From positions 1 through 11,178 of the forward strand of contig CAIKKV010000605.1 of the NCBI GenBank assembly GCA_903828035.1: a DNA stretch of 11,178 nt, written 5' to 3'. The notes beneath the pieces were generated by a model that was not told where the DNA came from, made no database searches, and saw only the letters and a list, made by a program, of their open reading frames with translations. The stretch's first letter is position 1. Each line of letters opens with the position of its first letter. The DNA comes from an uncultured bacterium. GTDB lineage: Bacteria; Verrucomicrobiota; Kiritimatiellia; CAIKKV01. This document shows positions 1-7,212 of this stretch, piece by piece. The position numbers and the translations under genes are program-made.

Positions 1-667
1 CCGCCGTGACAAAGGCGCCGCCGGGCCCGACGATCTTCTGGACCTTCGTCACCGAGCCGGTGCCGTAGGCCATCAGCCCGATCGCCTGGATGCCGCCCAC
101 CCGGTAGACTTCCGTGGCACCGGCCAGCTTCAGGACATACCGCACATAGGGGTTCACCTGGCCGTCCGGCCCGGCCGGCGTGCAGGCGACAATCTCGCGC
201 ACGCCCGCCGTTTTCGCCAGCGTCACCGTCATCAGCACGGTGGAGGCCAGCGGCGCGGCGCCGCCCGGCACATACACGCCCACCCGGTCGTACGGCACAA
301 AGCGCTCGCCCAACCGCGCGCCGTGCCCGTCATCCAGCCGCCAATTCCTGCGGAGCCCGGCCTTGGCGAAGGCGCGGATGCGCCGGTGCGCCTCGGCCGC
401 CGCCCGCCTGAACGCGGCATCCGTCCGCGCGCCCGCCGCCGCGAGCGCCTCCGGCGTCACGCGCCACTCCCCCGCCGCCGGGGCATTCTTTTCAAAGCGC
501 GTCATCCAGTCGCGCACGGCGCTGTCGCCCCGGGCGCGGATATCGTCCAGCACTTCCCGCGCCGTCCGCTCCGCCGCCGGATCCACCGCCGGCCGCTTGA
601 GAAACGCCTCCACGCGGGCGCCCTTGGTGCGCCGCGACCAGGCCACTATATCCACTTTGTTTTTCAC
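1..667 (-). CDS. hisD: Histidinol dehydrogenase, N-terminal part (cut by window edge)
   Basis: This frame is not an ATG-initiated ORF; I translated it from the minus strand. It encodes the first 222 residues of histidinol dehydrogenase, the NAD-dependent zinc enzyme that oxidises L-histidinol to L-histidine in the last two steps of histidine synthesis in the cytoplasm. The family's full length is about 430 aa, so roughly half lies beyond position 1. Diagnostic stretches are RVGVYVPGG (about 128-136), STVLMTV, EVYRVGGIQAI (186-196) and KIVGPGG (211-217). The usual motif is GPGN; here the Asn is Gly (GPGGAFVTA), the one visible departure from the family. Start is GTG at 667-665: AAGGAG lies 7 nt upstream, and the GTG overlaps the upstream gene's stop as GTGA, which suggests translational coupling. 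The last gene seen in the exb cluster; other his genes are not visible. Identity is secure; activity of the Gly variant is unknown. Confidence 0.93.
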   Translation of the reverse strand, partial: MKNKVDIVAWSRRTKGARVEAFLKRPAVDPAAERTAREVLDDIRARGDSAVRDWMTRFEKNAPAAGEWRVTPEALAAAGARTDAAFRRAAAEAHRRIRAFAKAGLRRNWRLDDGHGARLGERFVPYDRVGVYVPGGAAPLASTVLMTVTLAKTAGVREIVACTPAGPDGQVNPYVRYVLKLAGATEVYRVGGIQAIGLMAYGTGSVTKVQKIVGPGGAFVTA

Positions 668-1386
668 GGTCTCGCTCCTTCCGCGTCCGCCCCCGCCGCG
701 GGCTCCATCCGGCTGATCTTGACCCGGCCCTCCCGGCCCCCCGCTCCCAGCCGCGCCCGCCGCATCAGCCCTTGCAGCCGCGCCGCCACCGCCGGCTCCG
801 CCGGCGGCGGCATCAGGAACACATGCTCCACCCGCCCGTCCGCCCCCGCCTCCAGGCGGACGACCGCGGACCAGGCCCCCTGGGCCGGCCACTGCGCCGC
901 CGCGGGAAAATCAGCCGGCAGCACGACCTCCGCGCCCTCCACCGGCTCCGCCGCCATCGTCCAGCCCGTCCGGACCGGCTTGACCGGCGAAAACACGGGG
1001 GCGCCCTCGCTCCAGGGGGTGAAGGCCGGAGCCGCCGCCTGCTCCGGCGCGGGCAGCAGCAGCTCGGCCTTCTTCTCGCGCGGCAGAAAACGGATATCCT
1101 CCGGACGCGAGCCCAGCGTCGTGGTGAGCCGGGGATCGCCGGGCCGCAGCGTCCGGCTGAACCCGATCTTGGACGGCAGCGAAAAATGAATCGGGGCCAG
1201 CGAGGTGCTCGCCAGACCGGCTGGGATCAGCGTGACGCGACACCGCGCCGGCGGCAGGGGAACCGTGGCGCGCGGCTTCACATACCACACGGCAATCAGC
1301 ACCATCACCGCCGCCAGCAGCAGGATAACCGAACCCGAGACCAGGAAGTCACGCCCGGCCCGAAGATCGCAATACGAGGCGGTCAC
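664..1386 (-). CDS. One-pass inner-membrane protein with TonB-like C-terminus
   Basis: This 240-aa protein probably acts as the energy-transducing arm of the ExbB/ExbD complex encoded just upstream, reaching into the periplasm. Seen: a short cytoplasmic N-terminus, one membrane helix at about 15-36 (VSGSVILLLAAVMVLIAVWYV), a Pro/Ala-rich middle, and a C-terminal segment from about 168 with the pattern WSAVVRLEAGADGRVEHV. That pattern resembles the first strands of TonB/TolA C-terminal domains. Overall similarity is weak, so it may be a TonB, a TolA analogue or a lineage-specific partner. Start is GTG at 1386-1384, overlapping the exbD stop as GTGA, with GGGAGGG a few nt upstream. Its own TGA overlaps the hisD GTG in the same way. 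The topology and position support the role; the domain call is an inference. Confidence 0.62.
   Translation of the reverse strand: MTASYCDLRAGRDFLVSGSVILLLAAVMVLIAVWYVKPRATVPLPPARCRVTLIPAGLASTSLAPIHFSLPSKIGFSRTLRPGDPRLTTTLGSRPEDIRFLPREKKAELLLPAPEQAAAPAFTPWSEGAPVFSPVKPVRTGWTMAAEPVEGAEVVLPADFPAAAQWPAQGAWSAVVRLEAGADGRVEHVFLMPPPAEPAVAARLQGLMRRARLGAGGREGRVKISRMEPAAGADAEGARP
675..680 (-). promoter_or_regulatory. Ribosome binding site that sets the hisD GTG start
   Basis: The minus strand reads AAGGAG, then 7 nt, then GTG at 667. It lies inside the 3' end of the TonB-like gene. No ATG in the hisD frame lies near the natural N-terminus, so this site decides the start. Confidence 0.75.
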
Positions 1387-1886
1387 GGACCCTCCCCCCC
1401 GCGCGCGGCCGGCCGCGACGCCACGTACACCTCCGCGATGCCAGCGGCCGCCGCCTGGTTGATCAGCGAGATCATGGTGCCCTGGCGGACAAGCTGGTCG
1501 GCTTCGATAATCATGGCCTGCCCCGGCTTGTCGTGGGCGGCCCGGCCGAGGGCCGCCTTCACCTTTTCACCGGAGGCGGGATCGTTCAGCACGAAGCGGG
1601 CATCGTCGAAATAGAGGATCTCCTCCTCCGTGTCGCCCGTCCCCTCCTGGACGACCACCACGGCCACGAGCCCGTAGGGGGAGGCGCCCGCATTGAACGG
1701 GGCCTCGGGAAGCCGGATGAGGATGCCCGGCTGCAGCACGAAGCGGGAGGTGACGATCAGGAAAAACACCAGCAGGAGGGCCACATCCAGCCAGGGCGCC
1801 GCGAGCACCAGGCTCCGGTTGAGCCGGTTCCGGGGCCGGTAGGCCTCGAACGTGCGCGCCTGCCAGTGAAGCGGGGCCTCACTCAC
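1383..1886 (-). CDS. exbD: ExbD/TolR-family proton-channel subunit
   Basis: This 167-aa protein belongs to the ExbD/TolR family, which pairs with ExbB/TolQ in the inner membrane and uses proton flow to drive TonB- or TolA-type proteins. It has a basic cytoplasmic N-terminus (RPRNRLNRS), one membrane helix at about 28-47 (APWLDVALLLVFFLIVTS), and a periplasmic domain with QPGILIRLP after the helix. Asp34 in the helix matches the family's essential proton-carrying Asp. Near the C-terminus, MIIEADQLVRQGTMISLINQA matches the usual i-xAD...Y..vi..id-A pattern, although the usual Tyr is not visible. Start is GTG at 1886-1884, overlapping the exbB stop by 8 bp, with GGGGG upstream. ExbD and TolR cannot be told apart from sequence alone; no tolB or pal is nearby. 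Confidence 0.9.
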   Translation of the reverse strand: MSEAPLHWQARTFEAYRPRNRLNRSLVLAAPWLDVALLLVFFLIVTSRFVLQPGILIRLPEAPFNAGASPYGLVAVVVVQEGTGDTEEEILYFDDARFVLNDPASGEKVKAALGRAAHDKPGQAMIIEADQLVRQGTMISLINQAAAAGIAEVYVASRPAARGGEGP

Positions 1887-2508
1887 GACGAACCCCCGCG
1901 AGGCGCTGGGCCTGGATGAAGGCGGTGATTTCCGAGGCCGCCCGCTCCATATCCAGCACGATCTTCTCGACCTTGTTGATCAGGAAGTTGTAGCCCCCAT
2001 AGGCGGGAATGGCCACGAGGAGCCCGAGCGCCGTGGTCACCAGCGCCTGCATGAGCCAGCCGGAAAGGTCTGAAAACTGGACCAGCGGCCCGCGCTGGTT
2101 CATGACCAGCAGCGCGCGGACGAGCCCCAGCACCGTGCCCAGCAAGCCCAGCAGCGGCGCCACCTGCGCCGTGGTGGCCAGGATCAGCAGCCGCCGCTCC
2201 ATGCGCGAAATCTCGGCGCGGCCGCCGTTGTCCAGAGCGCGCTTGAACGCCTCCGGATCGTTGTCGCGGTGCAGGATGGCCGTCTTCGCCAGGTAGGCCA
2301 CCGGCCCCGGCGTCTCCTCGCACACCCGGAGGGACTCCTCCACGTGGCCGTATTCCAGGTTCCGGAACAGGCCCTGCAGGAAATCCTCGGAGCGGATCTT
2401 GGCCCGGTGCAGGTGGAGCAGCCGCTCCAGGAACACCAGGAGCCCCACCGCGCCCACCGCCAGAAGCACCCACACCAGGGGCCCGCCTTGCAGCAACACT
2501 TGCATCAT
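1879..2508 (-). CDS. exbB: ExbB/TolQ/MotA-family proton-channel protein
   Basis: This 209-aa protein is the multi-pass partner of ExbD in the proton-driven inner-membrane motor. Three membrane helices are visible: about 8-28 (VWVLLAVGAVGLLVFLERL), 107-130 (TAQVAPLLGLLGTVLGLV) and 154-176 (ALVTTALGLLVAIPAYGGY). The second and third carry the hallmark PLLGLLGTVLG and TTALGLLVAIP motifs, and a soluble loop lies between helices 1 and 2. I chose ATG at 2508-2506 (MMQVLL...) because GAGG sits 8 nt upstream. The longer frame to 2541 starts at TTG and would put that Shine-Dalgarno inside the gene. The gene follows the TPR gene after 17 nt and overlaps exbD by 8 bp. Family is clear; choice between ExbB and TolQ is by convention. 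Confidence 0.92.
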   Translation of the reverse strand: MMQVLLQGGPLVWVLLAVGAVGLLVFLERLLHLHRAKIRSEDFLQGLFRNLEYGHVEESLRVCEETPGPVAYLAKTAILHRDNDPEAFKRALDNGGRAEISRMERRLLILATTAQVAPLLGLLGTVLGLVRALLVMNQRGPLVQFSDLSGWLMQALVTTALGLLVAIPAYGGYNFLINKVEKIVLDMERAASEITAFIQAQRLAGVRRE

Positions 2509-2525
2509 AACCGCGTCCTCGCCTT

Positions 2526-5060
2526 TTAGAAAAACCGCCAATGATCGCGCTGAATCGTCTCCATCCGGCGCCGGGCGTCATCCGCCGCCGGCACCCCCGC
2601 GTCCGCCACCCGCTGGTAAAGCCGCACCGCCTGGCGCCATCGCCCGCGCCCCTCCAGGATGGAGGCCGCATCGAAGACGGCGAGCGTAAACCAGGCCGCG
2701 CTCGACTCGTTCATCGGCACGCCCGACCGGCGGGCCTCCAGAAACACCAGGATGACTTTCGTGTAGTACTGCTCGAACGCCTCGTCCACCCGGCCCAGCT
2801 TCTGCAAGCCGCGCCCCACCCGGTACGACGCCTGCAGCCGCAGCTCAAAAGGAGCCTTGGCGTTGGACGACAGCTCGGTGAACGAGCGGATGGCCTCCTC
2901 GAACCGGGCCGGATCATCCGCCCCCAGCGTGAACTGGCACTCCCCCCGCTGCCCCTGGGCGGCGAACGCGAGGAAGGAATCGGGCTGGCGCTTGATCACT
3001 TCCTCGAACAACGCAATGGCGCCGGCATAGTCCCCCAGTTTGCCCAGCTCCTCGGCCTGGTAGAACTGCGCCTCGACCCCCTTGGGATGATCGGGGAACT
3101 CCTTCAGCAGCCGGGTGTCGATTTCAATGGCCCGCTTGAACTGCTTGCGGGCCGAGGCGGCGCGGGCCGCCCAGAAAAGGGAGTCGCCGGCCAGCTTGTC
3201 CTGCGGCCAGCCCTCCGCCACGGCCAGGAAGTTCGTCTCCGCCTCTTCATAGGCGCCCCGGTTGAACGCGAACTCCGCCTCGCGGAACCGGACCTGCGGC
3301 GCCCAGGCGGAGGCCGGCCGCGCCTTCAGGAAGGCCCGCGCCAGGCTTTCGGCCCGGCCGTCGTTATAGAGCTGGAAGGCCGCGCAGACCCGCATATAGT
3401 CGGCGTTCTCCGCCAGCGGATGATCGGGAAACCGGGCCAGCACCGCCTGGAAATCGGCCATCGCCGGATCGAACAGGTAGGTCTGGTAGGCCACCAGGCC
3501 GCGGTTGTAAAGCGCCGTGGCGGTCTTGGAGCTGTTCGTGTACACCGCCAGGAACCGGTCGTACGCCTGGCGGGCCTCGGACAGGGCGCCGGAGTCCTGC
3601 CGCAGTTCGGCGATCCGCAGGGCGGTCCGCTCGCCCAGCCCGGGCGCCCCTTCCTTTTCGATCGCAGCCATTTCGGACAGGGCCTCGGGCACCCGGCCCA
3701 GCCGCGCCATCGTTTCGGCCAGCTGGAAGCGCGCCTCGCACGCGAGGACCGGATCGGCCCCGGAGTCCCGAACGGCTTTGTAGCGATCCGCCGCAAGCTG
3801 GTAATGCCGGTCGGCGAAATAAGCGTCGCCGGCCTTGTAGAGAAGCCGGTCGCGCCGGGCCGGCTCCGCCGCCAGGCCGGCCGCTTTTTCAAACTCGGCG
3901 GCCGCCTCGGCGAATCGCGAAAGCGCCACCAGGGCCCAGGAGCGGCCTTCCCGCGCCTCCACGATCCCCGCCTCATTCGTGAAGCTTTCCAGGTAATAGC
4001 GATAGTTGGCCTCCGCCTCGGAGGCCTGCCCCCCATCGAGGAACGCGCGGGCCAGGACCAGCTGCAGGGCGGGCGCCTGGGAGTCGTTCGGCTCCGCGGC
4101 GATGATGGCCTGCAGCCGCTCGGCTCCCTCGCGCACGGCCCCGTATTTCAGAAGGAAGCGGCCGAGCGCCGTCTGGGTCCGCCGCCGCTCCGCCGGCCCC
4201 TGGGCGAGGGCGACCGCGTTCGACGCCGCGCCGCAGGCGGCCGCGCCGTTCGAGGCGCCATCCGCCAGATCCGCCCTCAGCAGCCAGGCGTTCAGGCGGA
4301 CCGCGGAGGGCGCCTCGGGCACCACCAGCCGACCCGTCTCCAGCTCCGCCGCCTGGCCGGCCCCCTGCGCGGCCAGCGCGCGGGCCAGCCGGTAGCGGGC
4401 CGGCCACTCCAGCTCCGGCGGGGGGCGCCGATCCAGCAGCCGCCTGAGCACGGCTTCCGCGCCCTGCGGCCGGCCGGCCGCCAGCAGCGCATCGCCCCAC
4501 TCCAGGATGTTGGCGCCCTTGACGGCGTCGGCTCCGGGGCGGGCTTCCCAGGCGGAAAACGCGTTATCCGCCTCCGGCCACTTGGCCTGGCGCAGCAGGA
4601 TCCAGGCGCGCAGGCGAAGGGCGTCGACCGCCACCGCCCCCGTGTCGGCAACAAGATCGGGATCCTCCAGCTCCGCCAGCGCCTCGTCCTGCGAGCCCAG
4701 CTCATGCAGGGCCAGGGCGCGGTGATAGCGGTAGGCGGCGGCCAGGGGCTGGCCCGGCTTCGGGGCCCCAGGGACCGGCAGCGATTCCAGCATCTGGCGG
4801 TAATCCTTGAGCCCGAACGCCGCGCGGGCCAGGCCCAGCCGCGCCTCGCAGGAAGCCGGCGACCCCGCCGGGACCGCCGCCAGCCACTCGCGGAACAGCT
4901 TCGCCGCCAGGTCGTACTGCCCGTCCTCCATCGCGGCCCGACCGCCCCGGGAAAGGGACGCCACATCGGCAGCGGCCGCCGCAAAGCCCGCTCCCGCCAG
5001 CAGGAAAATCATTCCCAGCAGCGCGAAAAAGAGCCGGCCCCTGTCTGTCCGCTTAACCAT
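2526..5060 (-). CDS. Large secreted tetratricopeptide-repeat protein of the exb cluster
   Basis: This 844-aa protein has an N-terminal signal peptide: basic MVKRTDRGR, a hydrophobic core at about 10-26, and an AAAA cleavage region near 28-31. No later membrane helix is seen, so it should be periplasmic. The mature part is almost entirely helical repeats of TPR type. Typical units are RLLYKAGDAYFADRHYQLAA, ALYNRGLVAYQTYLFDPAMA and EAQFYQAEELGKLGDYAGAI, many ending in a FPDHP-like turn as in BamD/CpoB-type repeats. TPRs bind other proteins, so it is likely a scaffold for the ExbB/ExbD/TonB-like complex, in the place that CpoB holds beside Tol-Pal but far larger. It overlaps uvrA by 8 bp (ATGGTTAA). 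No clear Shine-Dalgarno precedes the ATG, which suggests coupling to uvrA translation. The partner and exact role are unknown. Confidence 0.85.
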   Translation of the reverse strand: MVKRTDRGRLFFALLGMIFLLAGAGFAAAAADVASLSRGGRAAMEDGQYDLAAKLFREWLAAVPAGSPASCEARLGLARAAFGLKDYRQMLESLPVPGAPKPGQPLAAAYRYHRALALHELGSQDEALAELEDPDLVADTGAVAVDALRLRAWILLRQAKWPEADNAFSAWEARPGADAVKGANILEWGDALLAAGRPQGAEAVLRRLLDRRPPPELEWPARYRLARALAAQGAGQAAELETGRLVVPEAPSAVRLNAWLLRADLADGASNGAAACGAASNAVALAQGPAERRRTQTALGRFLLKYGAVREGAERLQAIIAAEPNDSQAPALQLVLARAFLDGGQASEAEANYRYYLESFTNEAGIVEAREGRSWALVALSRFAEAAAEFEKAAGLAAEPARRDRLLYKAGDAYFADRHYQLAADRYKAVRDSGADPVLACEARFQLAETMARLGRVPEALSEMAAIEKEGAPGLGERTALRIAELRQDSGALSEARQAYDRFLAVYTNSSKTATALYNRGLVAYQTYLFDPAMADFQAVLARFPDHPLAENADYMRVCAAFQLYNDGRAESLARAFLKARPASAWAPQVRFREAEFAFNRGAYEEAETNFLAVAEGWPQDKLAGDSLFWAARAASARKQFKRAIEIDTRLLKEFPDHPKGVEAQFYQAEELGKLGDYAGAIALFEEVIKRQPDSFLAFAAQGQRGECQFTLGADDPARFEEAIRSFTELSSNAKAPFELRLQASYRVGRGLQKLGRVDEAFEQYYTKVILVFLEARRSGVPMNESSAAWFTLAVFDAASILEGRGRWRQAVRLYQRVADAGVPAADDARRRMETIQRDHWRFF

Positions 5061-7197
5061 GTTTCAAAACCGCTTTTAAAACCACACCCGTAAATGACCC
5101 CGGGCAGGCGGCCACCGCCTCCGGCGTTCCGCAGGCCACCAGCCTGCCGCCCCTGTCGCCGCCTTCCGGTCCCAGGTCGATAATATAATCGGCCGACTTG
5201 ATCACGTCGAGATGATGTTCAATCACCAGAACCGTGTTGCCGGCGTCGCGCAGCCGGGTGAGCACCTGCAGCAGGCGCTCGACGTCCGCCGCGTGCAGGC
5301 CCGTGGTGGGCTCGTCCAGCAGGAACAGCGTGCGGCCGGTGGCCTGGCGGGCCAGTTCGGCCGAGAGCTTGACCCGCTGCGCCTCGCCGCCGGAAAGCGT
5401 GGTGGCCGACTGGCCGAGGCCCAGGTAGCCCAGCCCGACCTCCTGGAGCGTCCGCAGCTTGCGGGCAATGCGGGGAACCGCCTCGAAGAACTGCAGGGCC
5501 TCGTCCACCGTCAGGGCCAGGACCTCGGCGATGGTCTTGCCGCGGTAGCGGATCTCGAGCGTCTCCCGGTTGAAGCGCCGCCCCCCGCACGCCTCGCACG
5601 TGACATAGACATCGGGCAAAAACTGCATCTCCAGCTTCAGCGAGCCGTCGCCCCGGCACGCCTCGCAGCGCCCCCCCTTGACGTTGAAGCTGAAGCGGCC
5701 CGGCCCGTAGCCGCGCACCTTGGCCGACGGCAGCGCGGCGAACAGGTTGCGGATTTCCGTGTAGGCGCCGGTGTAGGTGGCCGGATTGCTGCGCGGCGTT
5801 CGGCCGATCGGGGAGGGATCGATCACCACCACCTTGTCGATCCGCTCGAGCCCGTCGATGCGGGAGTGAGCCCCCGGCGCCTCGCGCGAGCCGTACAGGC
5901 GCCGGAAGAGCGCCTTGCGCAGGATGTCATCCACCAGGGTGCTCTTGCCGCTGCCCGAGACGCCGGTCACGCAGACGAACAGGCCCAGGGGGATGCGCAC
6001 GTCAATCCCCCGCAGATTATGGGCCGAGGCCCCCAGGATGGTCAGCGCCTCCGGGCCGGGCTCCCGCCGGACCGGCGGAACGGGAATCCGTTTTTCCCCT
6101 TTCAGGTACAGGCCCGTGATGGACCGCGGATCAGCCAGCACCTCCGCCGGCGGGCCCTGCGCCAGCAGCTCGCCGCCGTGACGGCCGGCCCCCGGGCCCA
6201 GGTCGATCAGGTAGTCGGCCTGCCGGATCGTCGACTCGTCATGCTCCACCACCACCACGGTGTTGCCGAGGTCGCGCAGATCGAACAGCGTTTTCAGGAG
6301 GCGCTCCTGGTCGCGCGGATGAAGGCCGATGCTCGGCTCGTCGAGCACATAGAGAACGCCGGTCAGCCCGGAGCCGATCTGCGTGGCAAGCCGGATCCGC
6401 TGGGCTTCGCCGCCCGAGAGCGTGGCGCTTTCGCGGTTCAAGGTCAGGTAATCCAGCCCCACTTCGTCGAGGAATCCGAGCCGGGCCCGGATCTCGCGGA
6501 CCGGTTCGCCGGCGAGGGCGGACTCCGTCGCCCCCAGCGCCAGGGCGTCGAAAAACGAGAGCGCATCGCGGACCGGGAGGTCGGCGAGGTCGGCGATGGA
6601 CTTGCCCCCGACGCGGCAGGCCAGGCTTTCCGGCTTCAGCCGCCGGCCGCCGCAGGCCTCGCAGGGCTGCTTCATCATGAAGCGGCGCAATCCTTCGCGG
6701 GTCGTCTCGCTGTCCGTTTCGGCGAACCGCCGGGCCAGGTTGGGAATGACGCCTTCGAACCCTTTCTTGTATTTCCGCCACGCGGCTCCGCGCCAGCGGC
6801 CGAAGGTGATGGTTTCATCGTCGGACCCCTGCATGAGCATGCGCCGGATCCGGGCGGGAAGATCCCGGTAAGGGGTTTCCAGGGAAAAATCGAAGTGCCT
6901 GGCCAGGGCGCGGAGCAAGCCGTTGTAGTAAATGATCAGCCGCCGGCCGCCCCTCTTCCAGGCTTGGATGGCGCCGTCTTTGATGGACAGCGCCGCATCC
7001 GGAACAATGACGCTTTCGTCGAATAGCAGGCGGGTGCCCAGGCCCAGGCAGTCGGGGCAGGCCCCGTAGGGGCTGTTGAAGGAAAAATGGCTGGCCTTGA
7101 GCTCGTCGAACACGAGGCCGCATCGGGGGCAGGCGTTCTTTTCGGAAAAAACCGTTTCATCCCAGCTCCCCGCGGCCTTTTCCGTGAGGGCGGACAT
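5053..7197 (-). CDS. uvrA: UvrA excinuclease subunit, C-terminal 714 aa (after in-frame UAG)
   Basis: This encodes the C-terminal three quarters of UvrA, the damage-sensing ABC ATPase that loads UvrB in nucleotide excision repair. In order it shows a C4 zinc site (CPRC and CPDC, Cys 23, 26, 47, 50), the insertion domain (about 60-230, with CEACGGRRLKPE), the first ATPase signature LSGGEAQ (260-266) and Walker B VLYVLDEP (281-288). The second ATPase follows: Walker A GVSGSGKS (412-419), zinc site CEAC...CEAC (511, 514, 534, 537), signature 601-607 and Walker B LFLLDEP (624-630). It has no Walker A for the first ATPase; that lies upstream of the stop at 7212-7210, in the same frame. ATG 7197 could be used by reinitiation, because AGGGGG lies 8 nt before it. 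All motifs are intact, so any decay is recent or absent. It overlaps the TPR gene by 8 bp. Confidence 0.88.
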   Translation of the reverse strand: MSALTEKAAGSWDETVFSEKNACPRCGLVFDELKASHFSFNSPYGACPDCLGLGTRLLFDESVIVPDAALSIKDGAIQAWKRGGRRLIIYYNGLLRALARHFDFSLETPYRDLPARIRRMLMQGSDDETITFGRWRGAAWRKYKKGFEGVIPNLARRFAETDSETTREGLRRFMMKQPCEACGGRRLKPESLACRVGGKSIADLADLPVRDALSFFDALALGATESALAGEPVREIRARLGFLDEVGLDYLTLNRESATLSGGEAQRIRLATQIGSGLTGVLYVLDEPSIGLHPRDQERLLKTLFDLRDLGNTVVVVEHDESTIRQADYLIDLGPGAGRHGGELLAQGPPAEVLADPRSITGLYLKGEKRIPVPPVRREPGPEALTILGASAHNLRGIDVRIPLGLFVCVTGVSGSGKSTLVDDILRKALFRRLYGSREAPGAHSRIDGLERIDKVVVIDPSPIGRTPRSNPATYTGAYTEIRNLFAALPSAKVRGYGPGRFSFNVKGGRCEACRGDGSLKLEMQFLPDVYVTCEACGGRRFNRETLEIRYRGKTIAEVLALTVDEALQFFEAVPRIARKLRTLQEVGLGYLGLGQSATTLSGGEAQRVKLSAELARQATGRTLFLLDEPTTGLHAADVERLLQVLTRLRDAGNTVLVIEHHLDVIKSADYIIDLGPEGGDRGGRLVACGTPEAVAACPGSFTGVVLKAVLKHG

Positions 7198-7205
7198 CCG
7201 GCCCG

Positions 7206-7212
7206 CCCCCTA
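7206..7212 (-). promoter_or_regulatory. In-frame UAG of uvrA overlapping a possible ribosome binding site
   Basis: On the minus strand the codons read CTG CGC TAG GGG GCG GGC CGG ATG, all in the uvrA frame. The TAG contributes to AGGGGG (7211-7206), which stands 8 nt before ATG 7197-7195, good Shine-Dalgarno spacing. A ribosome ending at the TAG would therefore be on top of a start site. The stop could come from a sense codon by one base change (GAG, CAG or AAG). The site is seen directly; that it works in reinitiation is an inference. Confidence 0.5.

Noticed and set aside
323..1614. Plus-strand frames at 323-1189 and 772-1614
   Set aside because: They are shadows of hisD, the TonB-like gene and exbD; their translations are Arg/Pro-rich without domains.
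2509..2541. Longer ExbB starting at TTG 2541
   Set aside because: It would overlap the TPR gene's stop and place the GAGG ribosome site inside the coding region; ATG 2508 fits the family N-terminus.
2541..5093. 850-codon open frame on the plus strand, antisense to the TPR gene
   Set aside because: Its translation is Arg/Gly/Pro/Gln-rich low-complexity sequence with no motif. The minus-strand frame has a signal peptide and regular TPRs. Long antisense frames are expected in GC-rich genes.
5212..7026. 604-codon open frame antisense to uvrA
   Set aside because: The minus strand carries every UvrA motif; the plus translation has none and is compositionally biased.
7210..7212. UAG decoded as an amino acid throughout the genome, or as pyrrolysine
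   Set aside because: UAG serves as the stop of three other genes here (8282-8284, 8911-8913, 9650-9652), all at natural protein ends. The sequence after the uvrA UAG (GGG GCG) is not a known readthrough context.
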